64,000 nucleotides of DNA from RGIG4079 sp045637505 (GTDB lineage Bacteria; Bacteroidota; Bacteroidia; Bacteroidales; Muribaculaceae). The first letter of the stretch is position 1. Each line of letters opens with the position of its first letter. Below are positions 34,860-44,246 of the stretch, piece after piece. The stretch covers positions 62,001-126,000 of the forward strand of contig JAZTZO010000020.1 in NCBI GenBank assembly GCA_045637505.1, read 5' to 3'. The position numbers and the translations under genes were made by a program. The notes beneath the pieces were generated by a model that had not been told where the DNA came from, searched no databases, and saw only the letters and a program-made list of their open reading frames with translations.

Positions 34860-35008
34860 TAAAAACACGATAAAATTTATTTTTTTAGAGCAATATGCCT
34901 ATAAAAGTGTCAATATGTGGAATAAGAGTAGGTGTTGGCGACATATGAGAAGAGGATGTGCTAATTAATGTTAAAAATGGGGGGGGTAATTTATATTAAA
35001 TAAGGTGG

Positions 35009-35016
35009 TATCTTTG
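35009..35016 (+). promoter_or_regulatory. -7 promoter element before TonB-type receptor gene
   Basis: TATCTTTG, an exact TAnnTTTG match. The -33 region is a G-run followed by A/T and has no good TTTG. The untranslated leader to the ATG at 35149 would be about 125 nt; no structure was recognised in it. Confidence 0.5.
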
Positions 35017-35148
35017 CATTGTTGATTTTTTTAAGCGAAAAGTATTTTTTTTTGAGTGCTATTTGCAACAAAAAGTGTGGTATGTGCGTCTAATGATTGA
35101 ATCGCGATAAAAATAAAAGTTATATTTACAAGTTGAAAATTTACAAAA

Positions 35149-37578
35149 ATGAAACATTTAAAACAATTAATCATATTTTGTTGCTTATTATTCTCGGCAA
35201 AAGCCGTGGCGTCGGGATATCAAGTGAAAGGGGTTGTTGTAGATTCGCTCGGCGAGGCCGAGATGTATGCGACAATCAGAGTTTTTAATGTGACCGATAC
35301 GCTGAAACCTATATCGATGGGTGTGACTGATGAAACTGGCGCATTTTCACAATCGCTTAAAACGACTGGGAAGTATCAATTAAAGATTCATTCAACAGGG
35401 AAAGCCGAGATTTCGCGCAATTTTGAAATCAATACTTTCTCTCCCGTTGCCGATATGGGCACAATGGTGATAAAAGATAACTCCGAGGTGCTTGGCGAAC
35501 TGACAGTGATGGCTCAACGCCCACTCGTAACCAAAGAGATTGACCGCATAGGTTATGATGTGCAAGCCGATGCCGACTCTAAAACTGCAACTATCATAGA
35601 AATGCTCCGCAAAGTGCCCATGGTTGATGTTGATGCACAAAATAATATCACAGTGAAAGGTTCGGGCAATTTTAAAGTGTATAAAAATGGTCGCCCCAAT
35701 AATTCATTTTCAAGTAATCCCAAAGAGGTGCTTTCGGCAATTCCTGCATCAATGATTAAGCGCATTGAGGTTATAACCGAGCCAGGAGCAAAATATGATG
35801 CCGAAGGGGTAGGGGCTATCCTCAATATCGTAACCAACGATGACACCACGATAAAAGGTGTAATGGGAAATGTGTCGGCTCAAATCACAACACTCGGCAC
35901 CCCACAAGGCTCGTTGTGGTTAACTTCGCAAATCGATAAAGTTGCTATTTCGGCCTATGCCGGCACATACAATATGAATAAACTTTCAAGTGAAAGCGAA
36001 ACATATACTCATTATGATTATAAAGATAGTGGTGCTTCAATGGATTATATATCAAAGGGATACCACAAAGGTTGGGGCACTTGGTTTGGCGCCGATGCAA
36101 GTTGGGAACCTGACACGCTCAACCTTCTCAATCTCTCTTTCAATGGCTATTGGCATGACCTTGATGTGCCAGGAACGACATCCTCTCAAATGACCGCAGC
36201 TGATGGCACTCCTATCTACTCTTATAACGCAAAATATTTCTATCCTCAAAATTATCTCGATTTTACTGGGAATGTGAGTTATCAGCGCTCTACTCATCGC
36301 AAAGGGGAAACTTTCAATATATCATATCTTGTATCTACAACCGACCAAGACCGAGATCAATCGCAAGAATACTACGACATGGTAAATATGCCAGTCGCTT
36401 ACACTGGAACACATTCATTGTTTAACTTGAATTTTATGGAACATACTATTCAAGCCGACTATACTCGTCCATTTGCAAAATATCATACCATTGACGTGGG
36501 TGCTAAATATATTCTTCGCGATAATCATAGCACAACAACAAACGAATATCTCGGAGTTGACACAACTTTTAGCGATTTCTCGCACCTCACACAAGTGTTG
36601 GCTGGATATGGCGAGTATCGATTTAAATGGAAATCATTAAGCGCAAAAGCTGGTATCAGATATGAATATTCTTATCTCAATGCCAAATTTAATGATGGTT
36701 CGCAGCCCAATTTTGGACAAGGATTTAGCGACTGGGTGCCCTCGGCTGCTCTTTCATGGCAAGCCAATGCCGCAAATAGTTTTACATTTAATTATGCCAC
36801 TCGCATCAACCGTCCTGGCATAAGCTACCTCAATCCTGCCGTAGAAGAAGGGGTTAACTCCACAAGTCAAGGCAACCCCAATCTTTTAAGTGCGCGTCAC
36901 AACTCTATGAAGTTGACCTATATGTTAATCAAACCTAAATTCAACCTCAATGTGTCGGCCAACTATGAATTTTCAAACAACGGAATTGTGTCGTATGTAA
37001 CCGCTATCGACAATCACATTTATTCTACCTATAAAAATGTTGGTCGCAACAACACTCTCTTCCTTGATGCAAATATCCAATGGAGCATCACACCTACAAC
37101 CCAACTTAACGCATACGGTTCGGCATATCGTGCTGAATATGAAATTAAAGAGCAAGGATTGCGACAAGCTCGTTGGCAATGGGGATGCATGGCTCGATTA
37201 ACACAACAATTGCCTTGGAAATTGCGGTTTGAAGTTGCCGGTGGACGAAATTCGGGTAGTGTCAATAATGTTTATAGTTATACCGAAAATGTTACAAACG
37301 ATGGTTGGAACTACTACCTGTCACTCCAACGTTCATTCTTGAAAGAAGACCGACTTACTGTAAGCGTCTTTGCATTGAATCCTATTGGACAAAGCTCGCA
37401 AGTGTCACGACAAAATTATGTCAATGGCGACTATACTGGATATTCCGACACCAAAATGATGAATACTGGCAAATTAGCAATGTTAAGAATAGCATATCGC
37501 TTTGGCTCGGTTAATGCACAAGTGAAGAAAACATCAAAGTCTATTTCAAACGACGATATTATAGGACGAAAATTGTAG
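35149..37578 (+). CDS. TonB-dependent receptor-like outer-membrane beta-barrel protein
   Basis: An 809-residue outer-membrane protein. The signal peptide (MKHLKQLIIFCCLLFSAKAVA) is followed by a carboxypeptidase-regulatory-like beta-sandwich domain (YQVKGVVVDSLGEAEMYATI, about 23-110), a plug-like domain (ATIIEMLRKVPMVDVDAQNN, then PASMIKRIEVITEPGAKYDAEGVGAILNI) and a barrel of the OMP_b-brl_3 type (INRPGISYLNPAVEEG). Unlike true SusC it has no SusD partner beside it, and its C-terminus continues past the last strand (RFGSVNAQVKK...RKL). Substrate unknown; this subgroup is often linked to metal or peptide uptake or regulated by stress systems. Confidence 0.85.
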   Translation: MKHLKQLIIFCCLLFSAKAVASGYQVKGVVVDSLGEAEMYATIRVFNVTDTLKPISMGVTDETGAFSQSLKTTGKYQLKIHSTGKAEISRNFEINTFSPVADMGTMVIKDNSEVLGELTVMAQRPLVTKEIDRIGYDVQADADSKTATIIEMLRKVPMVDVDAQNNITVKGSGNFKVYKNGRPNNSFSSNPKEVLSAIPASMIKRIEVITEPGAKYDAEGVGAILNIVTNDDTTIKGVMGNVSAQITTLGTPQGSLWLTSQIDKVAISAYAGTYNMNKLSSESETYTHYDYKDSGASMDYISKGYHKGWGTWFGADASWEPDTLNLLNLSFNGYWHDLDVPGTTSSQMTAADGTPIYSYNAKYFYPQNYLDFTGNVSYQRSTHRKGETFNISYLVSTTDQDRDQSQEYYDMVNMPVAYTGTHSLFNLNFMEHTIQADYTRPFAKYHTIDVGAKYILRDNHSTTTNEYLGVDTTFSDFSHLTQVLAGYGEYRFKWKSLSAKAGIRYEYSYLNAKFNDGSQPNFGQGFSDWVPSAALSWQANAANSFTFNYATRINRPGISYLNPAVEEGVNSTSQGNPNLLSARHNSMKLTYMLIKPKFNLNVSANYEFSNNGIVSYVTAIDNHIYSTYKNVGRNNTLFLDANIQWSITPTTQLNAYGSAYRAEYEIKEQGLRQARWQWGCMARLTQQLPWKLRFEVAGGRNSGSVNNVYSYTENVTNDGWNYYLSLQRSFLKEDRLTVSVFALNPIGQSSQVSRQNYVNGDYTGYSDTKMMNTGKLAMLRIAYRFGSVNAQVKKTSKSISNDDIIGRKL

Positions 37579-37637
37579 TGAGATATAAATACACATTATT
37601 ATATATAATATATAGAAACAGCGAAATTTTAGGAAGA

Positions 37638-37672
37638 AGAGGTGTGTCAATGAAAATTGATGCACCTCTTTG
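37638..37672 (+). terminator. Terminator after TonB-type receptor gene
   Basis: A 14-bp stem (AGAGGTGTGTCAAT / ATTGATGCACCTCT, two wobbles) closed by a GAAA tetraloop and followed by TTTGTTT. The rest of the gap to 37850 is A/T-rich without a recognisable gene. Confidence 0.8.
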
Positions 37673-37854
37673 TTTATTAATACTCTTTTAACATATAGAT
37701 GGGGTGGGTAGGTTAATCAAAAAGTTTGTTTTGTGTGTCATTTTGTTTCTTTTATGGGTCGAAAAAATGATAAATTGAACAAAAATGAGTGCTAAATCAA
37801 ATAAAAATATCAAAGTGTTAAATGTTAAAACCGAAGAAAAAGTGCTAATATTTG

Positions 37855-37884
37855 TTTGTTATTAGATTTTTTTGTATATCTTTG
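37855..37884 (+). promoter_or_regulatory. Promoter of the SusCD operon
   Basis: TTTG (37855-37858), an 18-nt spacer and TATCTTTG (37877-37884). It lies about 100 nt before the SusC-like ATG, leaving a long A/T-rich leader. Confidence 0.7.
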
Positions 37885-37985
37885 CAAATTAATAGGTGTA
37901 TTGCATTGTTATATGCCGAAATTAAAACGTGAGAAAAAATAAAAAATAATAACAATTTATTCTATGTTTAATTAATTATTAATTT

Positions 37986-40900
37986 ATGAAAAAGCTGTTT
38001 CTATTACTTGTGGCAGTCCTTTCAATTAGCCTTTGCGCGTCAGCACAGACTCGTACGGTGAAGGGAGTTGTCGTGTATGCCGGAGACCAAGAGCCTCTTC
38101 CAGGCGCTACTATTCTTCCGGTAGGTGGCGGTAATGGTGTAGCAACCGACCTCGATGGTAACTTTACTCTCGAAGTTCCCGCTAAAGTGACAAAATTGAA
38201 CGTATCTTACGTTGGTATGGTAACAAAACAAGTTACTATTACTTCAGGTGAAATGCGTATCGAGTTGACTAACTCAGAAAACAACCTCGACGAAGTGATG
38301 GTTGTTGCTTATGGTACTGCTAAAAAATCAACCTATACAGGTTCGGCAGCCGTAGTGAAATCTGAAGACATCAACAAAATTCAATCATCAAATGCAACTA
38401 ATGCATTGAATGGTCGTGTATCAGGTGTTCAATTGAACAACGCTTCAGGTCAACCTGGTGCAACTTCACCAACAATTCGCATTCGTGGTATCTCTTCTAT
38501 TAGTGCCGGAAATACACCTTTGTATATCGTTGACGGTGCTCCTTATGATGGTGATATTAACAATATCTCATCTCAAGATATCGAATCAATGACAGTATTG
38601 AAAGATGCTGCTTCTACAGCTCTTTATGGTGCTCGTGGTGCTAATGGTGTTATCGTAATCACAACTAAAAAAGGTAAACAAGGCGAAGCTAAAGTTTCTC
38701 TTGATGCTAAATGGGGTGCCAACACTCGCGCAACTCAAGACTACAACTTCATTACATCTCCAGCTCAATACTATGAAGCTTACTATGGTGCTTTAAAAAA
38801 TTATTATTTAGGCAATGGTTTGACTGACGTTGCTGCTCATGCTCAAGCTAATGCTTCAATGATTTATGGTGATGGTACTGGTCTTGGTTACAACGTTTAT
38901 AACGTGCCTGAAGGTCAATATCTAATTGGTGTAAATGGTAAACTTAATCCTAACGCAACTCTTGGTAATGTTGTTAATGGTTATTATTTGACTCCTGACA
39001 ACTGGTTGGACGAAGCTTATAAAAATAGCCTTCGTCAAGAATATAACTTGGCTATTAACGGTGGTACTGACCGCTCTTCATTCTATGCTTCTTTGAGCTA
39101 CCTTGATAACGAAGGTATTACTGCTAACTCTGATTATCAACGTTTCACTGGTCGTATGAAGGCAGACTACCAAGTTAAAAACTGGTTGAAAGTTGGTGGT
39201 AACTTCTCTTATTCACGTTTTGATGCTAATTCACTTGGTGAAGATGGTTCATCTAATTCTTCAGATAACATCTTTGCTTACGCAACACAAATTGCGCCAA
39301 TTTATCCTCTTTATGTACGTGATGCTCAAGGTAACATCATGAAAGATGATAATGGTTTCGCTATCTATGACTTCGGTAGCAAAGATAATGCTGGTCTTTC
39401 TCGTCCATTCCTTTCAGGTGCTAACCCTTATGCAACAAACCAACTTGATACAGATAACTACGAAGGTAACGCTTTCACTGCACAAGGTTTCTTTGAAGTT
39501 AAATTCCTCAAAGATTTCAAATTCACTTGGAATAGTGGTGTAACTATTGACGAAACTCGCTCTACCTCATTTACTAACCCATACTATGGCCAATATGCTA
39601 CCTCTAATGGTATCTCTACAATCAGCCACTCTCGTTCTACTGCGCAAAACCATCAACAATTGTTGACTTGGGGTCGTCAATTTGGCAAGAGCAATGTAGA
39701 TGTTATGGTTGGTCACGAATACTATGCTTACAACTACAAATATTTGTATGGTAGCAAATCTAACTTCTTTGATCCAAATAATACTGAATTAGCTGGTGGT
39801 ATCACTGATAGTGGTACAAACTCTTATCAATCTGATTACAACACAGAAGGTTTCTTTGGTCGTGTACAATATGATTTTGATGGCAGATATTTTGCTTCAG
39901 CTTCTTTCCGTCGCGATGCTTCTTCTCGTTTCCACCCAGATAACCGTTGGGGTAACTTCTGGTCAGCTGGTGCTGCTTGGAATATCGCAAAAGAAGACTT
40001 CTTCACTGCTGAATGGGTTGACCTTTTGAAATATAAATTGTCATATGGTTCACAAGGTAACGATAACATTACTAACTACCTTTACACTAACACTTACGAA
40101 ATCGTAAACTCTGGTGGTAACCCATCTGCAGTTCCTTATCGTATGGGTAATAAAGATATCACTTGGGAATCACAAGGTAACTTCAATACTGGTATCGACT
40201 TCGGATTCTGGAATGGTCGCTTCAGCGGTACATTAGAATACTTCTATCGTAAAACAACTGATATGTTGTTCTCATTCCCATTACCACCTTCAATGGGTTA
40301 CACTTCATATGCTGCTAACGTAGGTGATATGCGTAACCAAGGTGTTGAACTTGAACTTCAAGGTACTCCTATCGCAACTCGTGATTTCTCTTGGGATTTA
40401 CGCTTGAACTTGACTCACTATAAAAATAAAATCACTTATCTTCCTGAAGAACGTAAAACTATGGAATGTAGTGGCGTAGAAGGTTACTCAAGCGGTAACT
40501 ACTACTATGGTGAAGGCATTTCACTCTACACTTTCCGCATGCGTCAATATGCAGGTGTTAATGAAAATGGTGAATCAATGTGGTACTACGATGCTGAAGA
40601 ACCACGTGTAGATGCTGCTGGTCAACCAGTAATGGGTGAAGATGGTAAACAAGTAATGGATAAAGTACGCAAAACAACAACTCAATATGACGATGCTGAC
40701 TACTATCTATGTGGAACTGCTCTTCCTGATCTTTATGGTGGTTTCGGTACAACTCTTAATTACAAAGGTTTCGACCTTTCAGTTGACTTCGGTTACCAAA
40801 TCGGTGGTCAAGTTTATGATGGTGACTACGCAGGTATGATGTCATCTCCAACTGCAAGTTCAAAAGGTACAAACTTCCACGCTGACATCTTCAAATCATG

Positions 40901-41216
40901 GAGCACTGCTAATCCTAACAGCAACATTCCTCGTTTCCAATTTGGTGACAGCTACTCAACTGCATCATCTGACCGTTTCTTGACAGATGCTTCTTACCTC
41001 AGTTTGAACAATATCAACTTTGGTTACACATTGCCATTGGCTGTTACTCGCAAAGCTGGTATGGATAAAGTTCGTATTTATTTTGCTGCTGATAATATCT
41101 GGGTATGGTCAAAACGTCAAGGTCTTGACCCACGTCAGTCAATCACAGGTTCTGTGACAAACAGCTACTATGCTCCTATCCGTACTCTCTCAGGTGGTTT
41201 GTCAGTAACTTTCTAA
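37986..41216 (+). CDS. SusC/RagA-family TonB-linked outer-membrane transporter
   Basis: A 1076-residue SusC-like transporter. The order is signal peptide (MKKLFLLLVAVLSISLCASAQ), carboxypeptidase-like N-terminal domain (VKGVVVYAGDQEPLPGATI), TonB-box region DEVMVVAYGT near residue 101, plug with NALNGRVSGVQLNN and RIRGISSISAGNTPLYIVDG, and the SusC signature DAASTALYGARGANGVIVITTKKGK near 204-228, then a barrel ending in SVTF. It works with the SusD-like lipoprotein downstream to import an oligomer across the outer membrane. Its codons favour GGT, GCT and AAC-type choices much more than tamB or lptD, as expected for an abundant protein. No glycoside hydrolase is nearby, so the substrate is open. 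Confidence 0.95.
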   Translation: MKKLFLLLVAVLSISLCASAQTRTVKGVVVYAGDQEPLPGATILPVGGGNGVATDLDGNFTLEVPAKVTKLNVSYVGMVTKQVTITSGEMRIELTNSENNLDEVMVVAYGTAKKSTYTGSAAVVKSEDINKIQSSNATNALNGRVSGVQLNNASGQPGATSPTIRIRGISSISAGNTPLYIVDGAPYDGDINNISSQDIESMTVLKDAASTALYGARGANGVIVITTKKGKQGEAKVSLDAKWGANTRATQDYNFITSPAQYYEAYYGALKNYYLGNGLTDVAAHAQANASMIYGDGTGLGYNVYNVPEGQYLIGVNGKLNPNATLGNVVNGYYLTPDNWLDEAYKNSLRQEYNLAINGGTDRSSFYASLSYLDNEGITANSDYQRFTGRMKADYQVKNWLKVGGNFSYSRFDANSLGEDGSSNSSDNIFAYATQIAPIYPLYVRDAQGNIMKDDNGFAIYDFGSKDNAGLSRPFLSGANPYATNQLDTDNYEGNAFTAQGFFEVKFLKDFKFTWNSGVTIDETRSTSFTNPYYGQYATSNGISTISHSRSTAQNHQQLLTWGRQFGKSNVDVMVGHEYYAYNYKYLYGSKSNFFDPNNTELAGGITDSGTNSYQSDYNTEGFFGRVQYDFDGRYFASASFRRDASSRFHPDNRWGNFWSAGAAWNIAKEDFFTAEWVDLLKYKLSYGSQGNDNITNYLYTNTYEIVNSGGNPSAVPYRMGNKDITWESQGNFNTGIDFGFWNGRFSGTLEYFYRKTTDMLFSFPLPPSMGYTSYAANVGDMRNQGVELELQGTPIATRDFSWDLRLNLTHYKNKITYLPEERKTMECSGVEGYSSGNYYYGEGISLYTFRMRQYAGVNENGESMWYYDAEEPRVDAAGQPVMGEDGKQVMDKVRKTTTQYDDADYYLCGTALPDLYGGFGTTLNYKGFDLSVDFGYQIGGQVYDGDYAGMMSSPTASSKGTNFHADIFKSWSTANPNSNIPRFQFGDSYSTASSDRFLTDASYLSLNNINFGYTLPLAVTRKAGMDKVRIYFAADNIWVWSKRQGLDPRQSITGSVTNSYYAPIRTLSGGLSVTF

Positions 41217-41248
41217 ACTTAATGGTTTAAAAATAAAAAATGCAAAAT

Positions 41249-42871
41249 ATGAAAACTAAAATATCAACATTATTTGTAGGGCTCGGTCTTGCAGCATCGT
41301 CTTTGATGTCAACAAGTTGTATCGAGGAAACTTTCCCTACTGATATCGCTACCGATGAAGTTATCTCTTCTTCGGCTAAGGCTACTGAAGCTCTTCTTTG
41401 GGCTATGCCTGCGTTTATGAATAACTATGCAACTCTCAGTTCTTCTTATCACTATGACTGGGGTTATGGTTCTGTGATGCACATCCGCGACGTGATGACC
41501 GGCGACCTTCCTGTTGTAGCTTCGGGTTACAACTGGTACACTAACTGGGAACTTAATAAATATCAAGGTGAAAGTTATGTATATTGTCAATTCCTTTGGA
41601 ACTTCTATTGGAAAGGTGTGCAAACTACTAATAACTTGATTAGTGCAGTTAATCCTGAAACTGCAACTGAAGCACAACTTGGTATGCTTGGCGTTGGGTT
41701 AGCTTATCGTGCTCATTACTATCTTGACATGGCTCAAATGTGGGAATTCCTTCCTAATGATGTAACATCAAGTATAAATCCAGATGGAAATGACGTATTG
41801 AATCTCACTGTGCCCATCGTAAAAGAGGGTATGGGTGAAGATGAAACTCGTAACAATCCTCGCGTTTCTCGTGAAGAAATGGCTGCATTTATTATTAACG
41901 ACTTGAACAGAGCTGAAGAATATATTGTAAATATAGGCTCATTAGCGGCTAAAACATTGCCTGATTTGGCTGTAGTTTATGGTTTGAAGGCTCGTTATTA
42001 TATGTGGCTTGCTGGTGAAGGTACTGATGCTAGTTCTGCTGAAAATTTCAAAAATGCTAAAGAATATGCTCGCAAAGCTATCAATGCTGCGAGTGTAACT
42101 CCTATGACTCAAGAAGAATGTCTTGACCTCGCGAAAGGTTTTAATGACATCAATCAATGGATGTGGGGTGTTCAAATGGTAGTGGAAGATAATGTTGTTC
42201 AATCAGGTATTTTGAACTGGACTTCTTGGATGTCAAACGAAGCTGTATTTGGATATGCTGCTGCTGAACCTAACATTATGATTGACGCTAGCATGTATGC
42301 TCGTCTTAATAATACTGACTTCCGTAAACTTATGTGGAAGGCTCCTAAAGGTACTGCTCTTTATGGTATGACTCCATATATCGCAGGTGGAGATGCTCTT
42401 GTTGACTATGCTTCAGTAAAATTCCGCCCAGCGAATGGTGATATAGAAGAACCAACTGTAGGTGCTGTATCGGCTTATCCTTTGATGCGTGTTGAAGAAA
42501 TGTATTTCATCGAAGCTGAAGCTGCTGCTCACCTAGGCGAAGATGCTTCGTTGCTTGTGTCTTTCATGAAGAACTATCGTGATAAATCTTATACTTGTCA
42601 ACTTGCAGGTGCTCCTCTTGTTGAAGAAGTTGTATTCCAAAAGCGTGTTGAACTTTGGGGCGAAGGTTTGTCATTCTTTGATTACAAACGTCTTAATATG
42701 CCAGTAAAACGTGGATATGAAGGTTCAAACTGGCAAGAAACTGCTCGTTTCAATACTGCTACTCGTCCAGCATGGATGAATCTTAGCATTGTTCAAACCG
42801 AAAAGAATAACAATAAGGCGCTTGTTGGTTGGGGTAATCCTGATCCTTCAGAAAAATATACTGCCCAATAA
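41249..42871 (+). CDS. SusD/RagB-family surface nutrient-binding lipoprotein
   Basis: A 540-residue SusD-like lipoprotein. The signal peptide is MKTKISTLFVGLGLAASS with lipobox SSLMSTSC; the Cys is followed by Ile-Glu-Glu, an outward-export type signal. The body is the alpha-helical TPR-like SusD fold, with ANNLI-type QTTNNLISAVNPETATEAQLG, AYRAHYYLDMAQMWE, and the C-terminal RVELWGEGLSFFDYKRLNMP typical of the family. I chose ATG 41249; a second ATG three codons upstream (41240) is equally possible. It forms the lid of the SusC-like transporter encoded 32 nt upstream. Confidence 0.94.
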   Translation: MKTKISTLFVGLGLAASSLMSTSCIEETFPTDIATDEVISSSAKATEALLWAMPAFMNNYATLSSSYHYDWGYGSVMHIRDVMTGDLPVVASGYNWYTNWELNKYQGESYVYCQFLWNFYWKGVQTTNNLISAVNPETATEAQLGMLGVGLAYRAHYYLDMAQMWEFLPNDVTSSINPDGNDVLNLTVPIVKEGMGEDETRNNPRVSREEMAAFIINDLNRAEEYIVNIGSLAAKTLPDLAVVYGLKARYYMWLAGEGTDASSAENFKNAKEYARKAINAASVTPMTQEECLDLAKGFNDINQWMWGVQMVVEDNVVQSGILNWTSWMSNEAVFGYAAAEPNIMIDASMYARLNNTDFRKLMWKAPKGTALYGMTPYIAGGDALVDYASVKFRPANGDIEEPTVGAVSAYPLMRVEEMYFIEAEAAAHLGEDASLLVSFMKNYRDKSYTCQLAGAPLVEEVVFQKRVELWGEGLSFFDYKRLNMPVKRGYEGSNWQETARFNTATRPAWMNLSIVQTEKNNNKALVGWGNPDPSEKYTAQ

Positions 42872-42911
42872 TATTTGAGTGAATTACTTAAATTGAAAAA
42901 AGAGAAAAATT

Positions 42912-43916
42912 ATGAAAAAAATTAATCTTATATTAGGCGCGTTGGTTGGCTTATTTGCATTCTCAGCGTGTACCGAAGAGGTAGAATATACTCCTGCCGC
43001 TCCTGAAGATGCATTGGGCGTATATTTTGAAGAGCCAAATTCTACTCTTCAATTGGCTATTGGTCAAACATCGTTTGATGTAGAAGTATGCCGTGTGGAT
43101 ACTACAGCTGACCAAGATGTAGCTATATCAGTTGAATCAGATGACGAAGCAGGTGTTCTCTCTATCCCAAGCCAAGTATCGTTTAAGGCTGGTGAAGCTA
43201 CTGCAAAGTTGGTTGTGACATGTGATTTGTCAAAAAAATCACCTTCTACTTTAAACGTGCAACTTTCTATTGATGGTGCATCAAATTATGATAAAGCTAC
43301 TAAGGTTATTACTGTAAAACTTCCTGAATGGTTGCCATTAGGTAATGCAGTGTATGTTGAAGACTTGGTAACAACATTCTTTGGAGTAGAAAATGTTGCC
43401 TATTATGTAGAAATTCAACAACATCTTGAGTATCCAGGTCGCTATCGTTTGGTTAACCCTTATGGTGCAGCTTATCCTTACAATGAACCTGGTGATTACG
43501 ATACATCAAAAGATTACTACATGGTAATTGATGCAACTGATCCTGATGGTGTTGTAATTCCTATGTTCTATTCAGGTATGGATTGGGGTTATGGTGAATT
43601 TGCCTTTATTTCTATGGCAAGTTACTACATAGATATGAAAGGTAACCCATTTGAAGCAGTGAAAAATGCTGGTTATTGTGGAACGTTCAAAGATGGTATC
43701 ATTTCATTCCCTGCTGGAACTATGTTGATTGGTATGGCTAACTATAACGACTTTGGTTTATATCAATCAAATGTTAATGGTCAATTCAGAGTATTTATGC
43801 CTGGCGTTTATGAGTCAATGACTGCTAATACTGCAGCTATTAAGTCATTAACTCCAAATAAACCTTCAGTGTCAAAAGGTTCTTTGATTGAAAATGTAGT
43901 TCCATTTGCAAAATAA
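42912..43916 (+). CDS. SusE-position surface lipoprotein
   Basis: A 334-residue lipoprotein: signal peptide MKKINLILGALVGLFAF with lipobox FSAC, Cys followed by Thr-Glu-Glu (surface-export pattern). Residues about 35-130 form a beta-sandwich resembling the Calx-beta/DUF4843-type domain (TSFDVEVCRVDTTADQDVAI, SFKAGEATAKLVV). The C-terminal half (WLPLGNAVYVEDLVTTFFG to the end) is aromatic-rich and looks like a ligand-binding beta domain. It occupies the SusE/SusF place, 40 nt after the SusD-like gene, and is likely an accessory binding protein of the same uptake system. It is followed by a strong terminator. Confidence 0.8.
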   Translation: MKKINLILGALVGLFAFSACTEEVEYTPAAPEDALGVYFEEPNSTLQLAIGQTSFDVEVCRVDTTADQDVAISVESDDEAGVLSIPSQVSFKAGEATAKLVVTCDLSKKSPSTLNVQLSIDGASNYDKATKVITVKLPEWLPLGNAVYVEDLVTTFFGVENVAYYVEIQQHLEYPGRYRLVNPYGAAYPYNEPGDYDTSKDYYMVIDATDPDGVVIPMFYSGMDWGYGEFAFISMASYYIDMKGNPFEAVKNAGYCGTFKDGIISFPAGTMLIGMANYNDFGLYQSNVNGQFRVFMPGVYESMTANTAAIKSLTPNKPSVSKGSLIENVVPFAK

Positions 43917-43937
43917 GCATTTTAACACTATAATAAT

Positions 43938-43969
43938 AAAAACACGGCTCTTATGGGCCGTGTTTTTTT
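43938..43969 (+). terminator. Terminator of the SusCD operon
   Basis: Stem AAACACGGC / GCCGTGTTT (9 bp) followed by T7. Confidence 0.88.
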
Positions 43970-44060
43970 GTTTGCCAAGCATCGAACCTTATCAGGTTCG
44001 GTGTTTTTGTGCTATGCCTTTTCCCAGAGATTTCGCCTGATGGCTCAATCCCTGGCAAAC
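43970..44060. ncRNA. Unassigned structured RNA-like element
   Basis: A 91-nt stretch closed by a perfect 8-bp repeat GTTTGCCA (43970-43977) / TGGCAAAC (44053-44060). Inside lie a 9-bp hairpin CATCGAACC / GGTTCGGTG (43980-44003, followed by T5) and a second arm CCAGAGATT / AATCCCTGG (44024-44055, one mismatch) with GCC-TGAT-GGC at its tip; the outer stem and second arm share three bases. A further hairpin (ATTCC-TTC-GGAAT) follows at 44068-44080. This could be a small RNA, a leader of the DUF4494 operon or a palindromic repeat. Strand is undetermined. I could not match it to TPP, SAM, cobalamin or tRNA consensus. Confidence 0.4.
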
Positions 44061-44200
44061 GAGAAGTATTCCTTCGGAATCCTTGCGAGCGTTATATGCT
44101 AATGAATTCCCTTTTCTCGTTTCCTTTCTTATTATCCTTGCCTCTTTCTTTTCGCCTTTTCTCTCTTATTTTTCATTTTTCATTTTTCCTTTTTTTGTAT

Positions 44201-44208
44201 TATCTTTG
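44201..44208 (+). promoter_or_regulatory. -7 promoter element before DUF4494 gene
   Basis: TATCTTTG, an exact TAnnTTTG match 38 nt before the ATG at 44247. It lies after a pyrimidine-rich stretch (about 44105-44198) with no clear -33 element. Confidence 0.55.
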
Positions 44209-44246
44209 TAGAAATGTTTAATCTATAAAATTAAAAGAATAAAATT

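Noticed and set aside
34600..35148. T-box riboswitch upstream of ilvD
   Set aside because: No T-box sequence or specifier-loop layout was seen; the leader ORF plus terminator explains the region better.
37986..43916. SusC-SusD region as a horizontally acquired island
   Set aside because: The different codon use is shared with transketolase and the OmpA gene, so high expression explains it better; no integrase, repeat or tRNA border is seen.
43970..44060. TPP or SAM riboswitch, or tRNA
   Set aside because: A GAACCTGAT string on the minus strand and a GATGGCTC...CCTGGCAA string on the plus strand recall parts of these, but the remaining conserved core positions and arm order do not fit.
44009..44221. 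A 70-residue hydrophobic ORF between the SusE-position gene and DUF4494
   Set aside because: It begins inside the structured element and its C-terminal part is a low-complexity pyrimidine run; there is no promoter or start context of its own.
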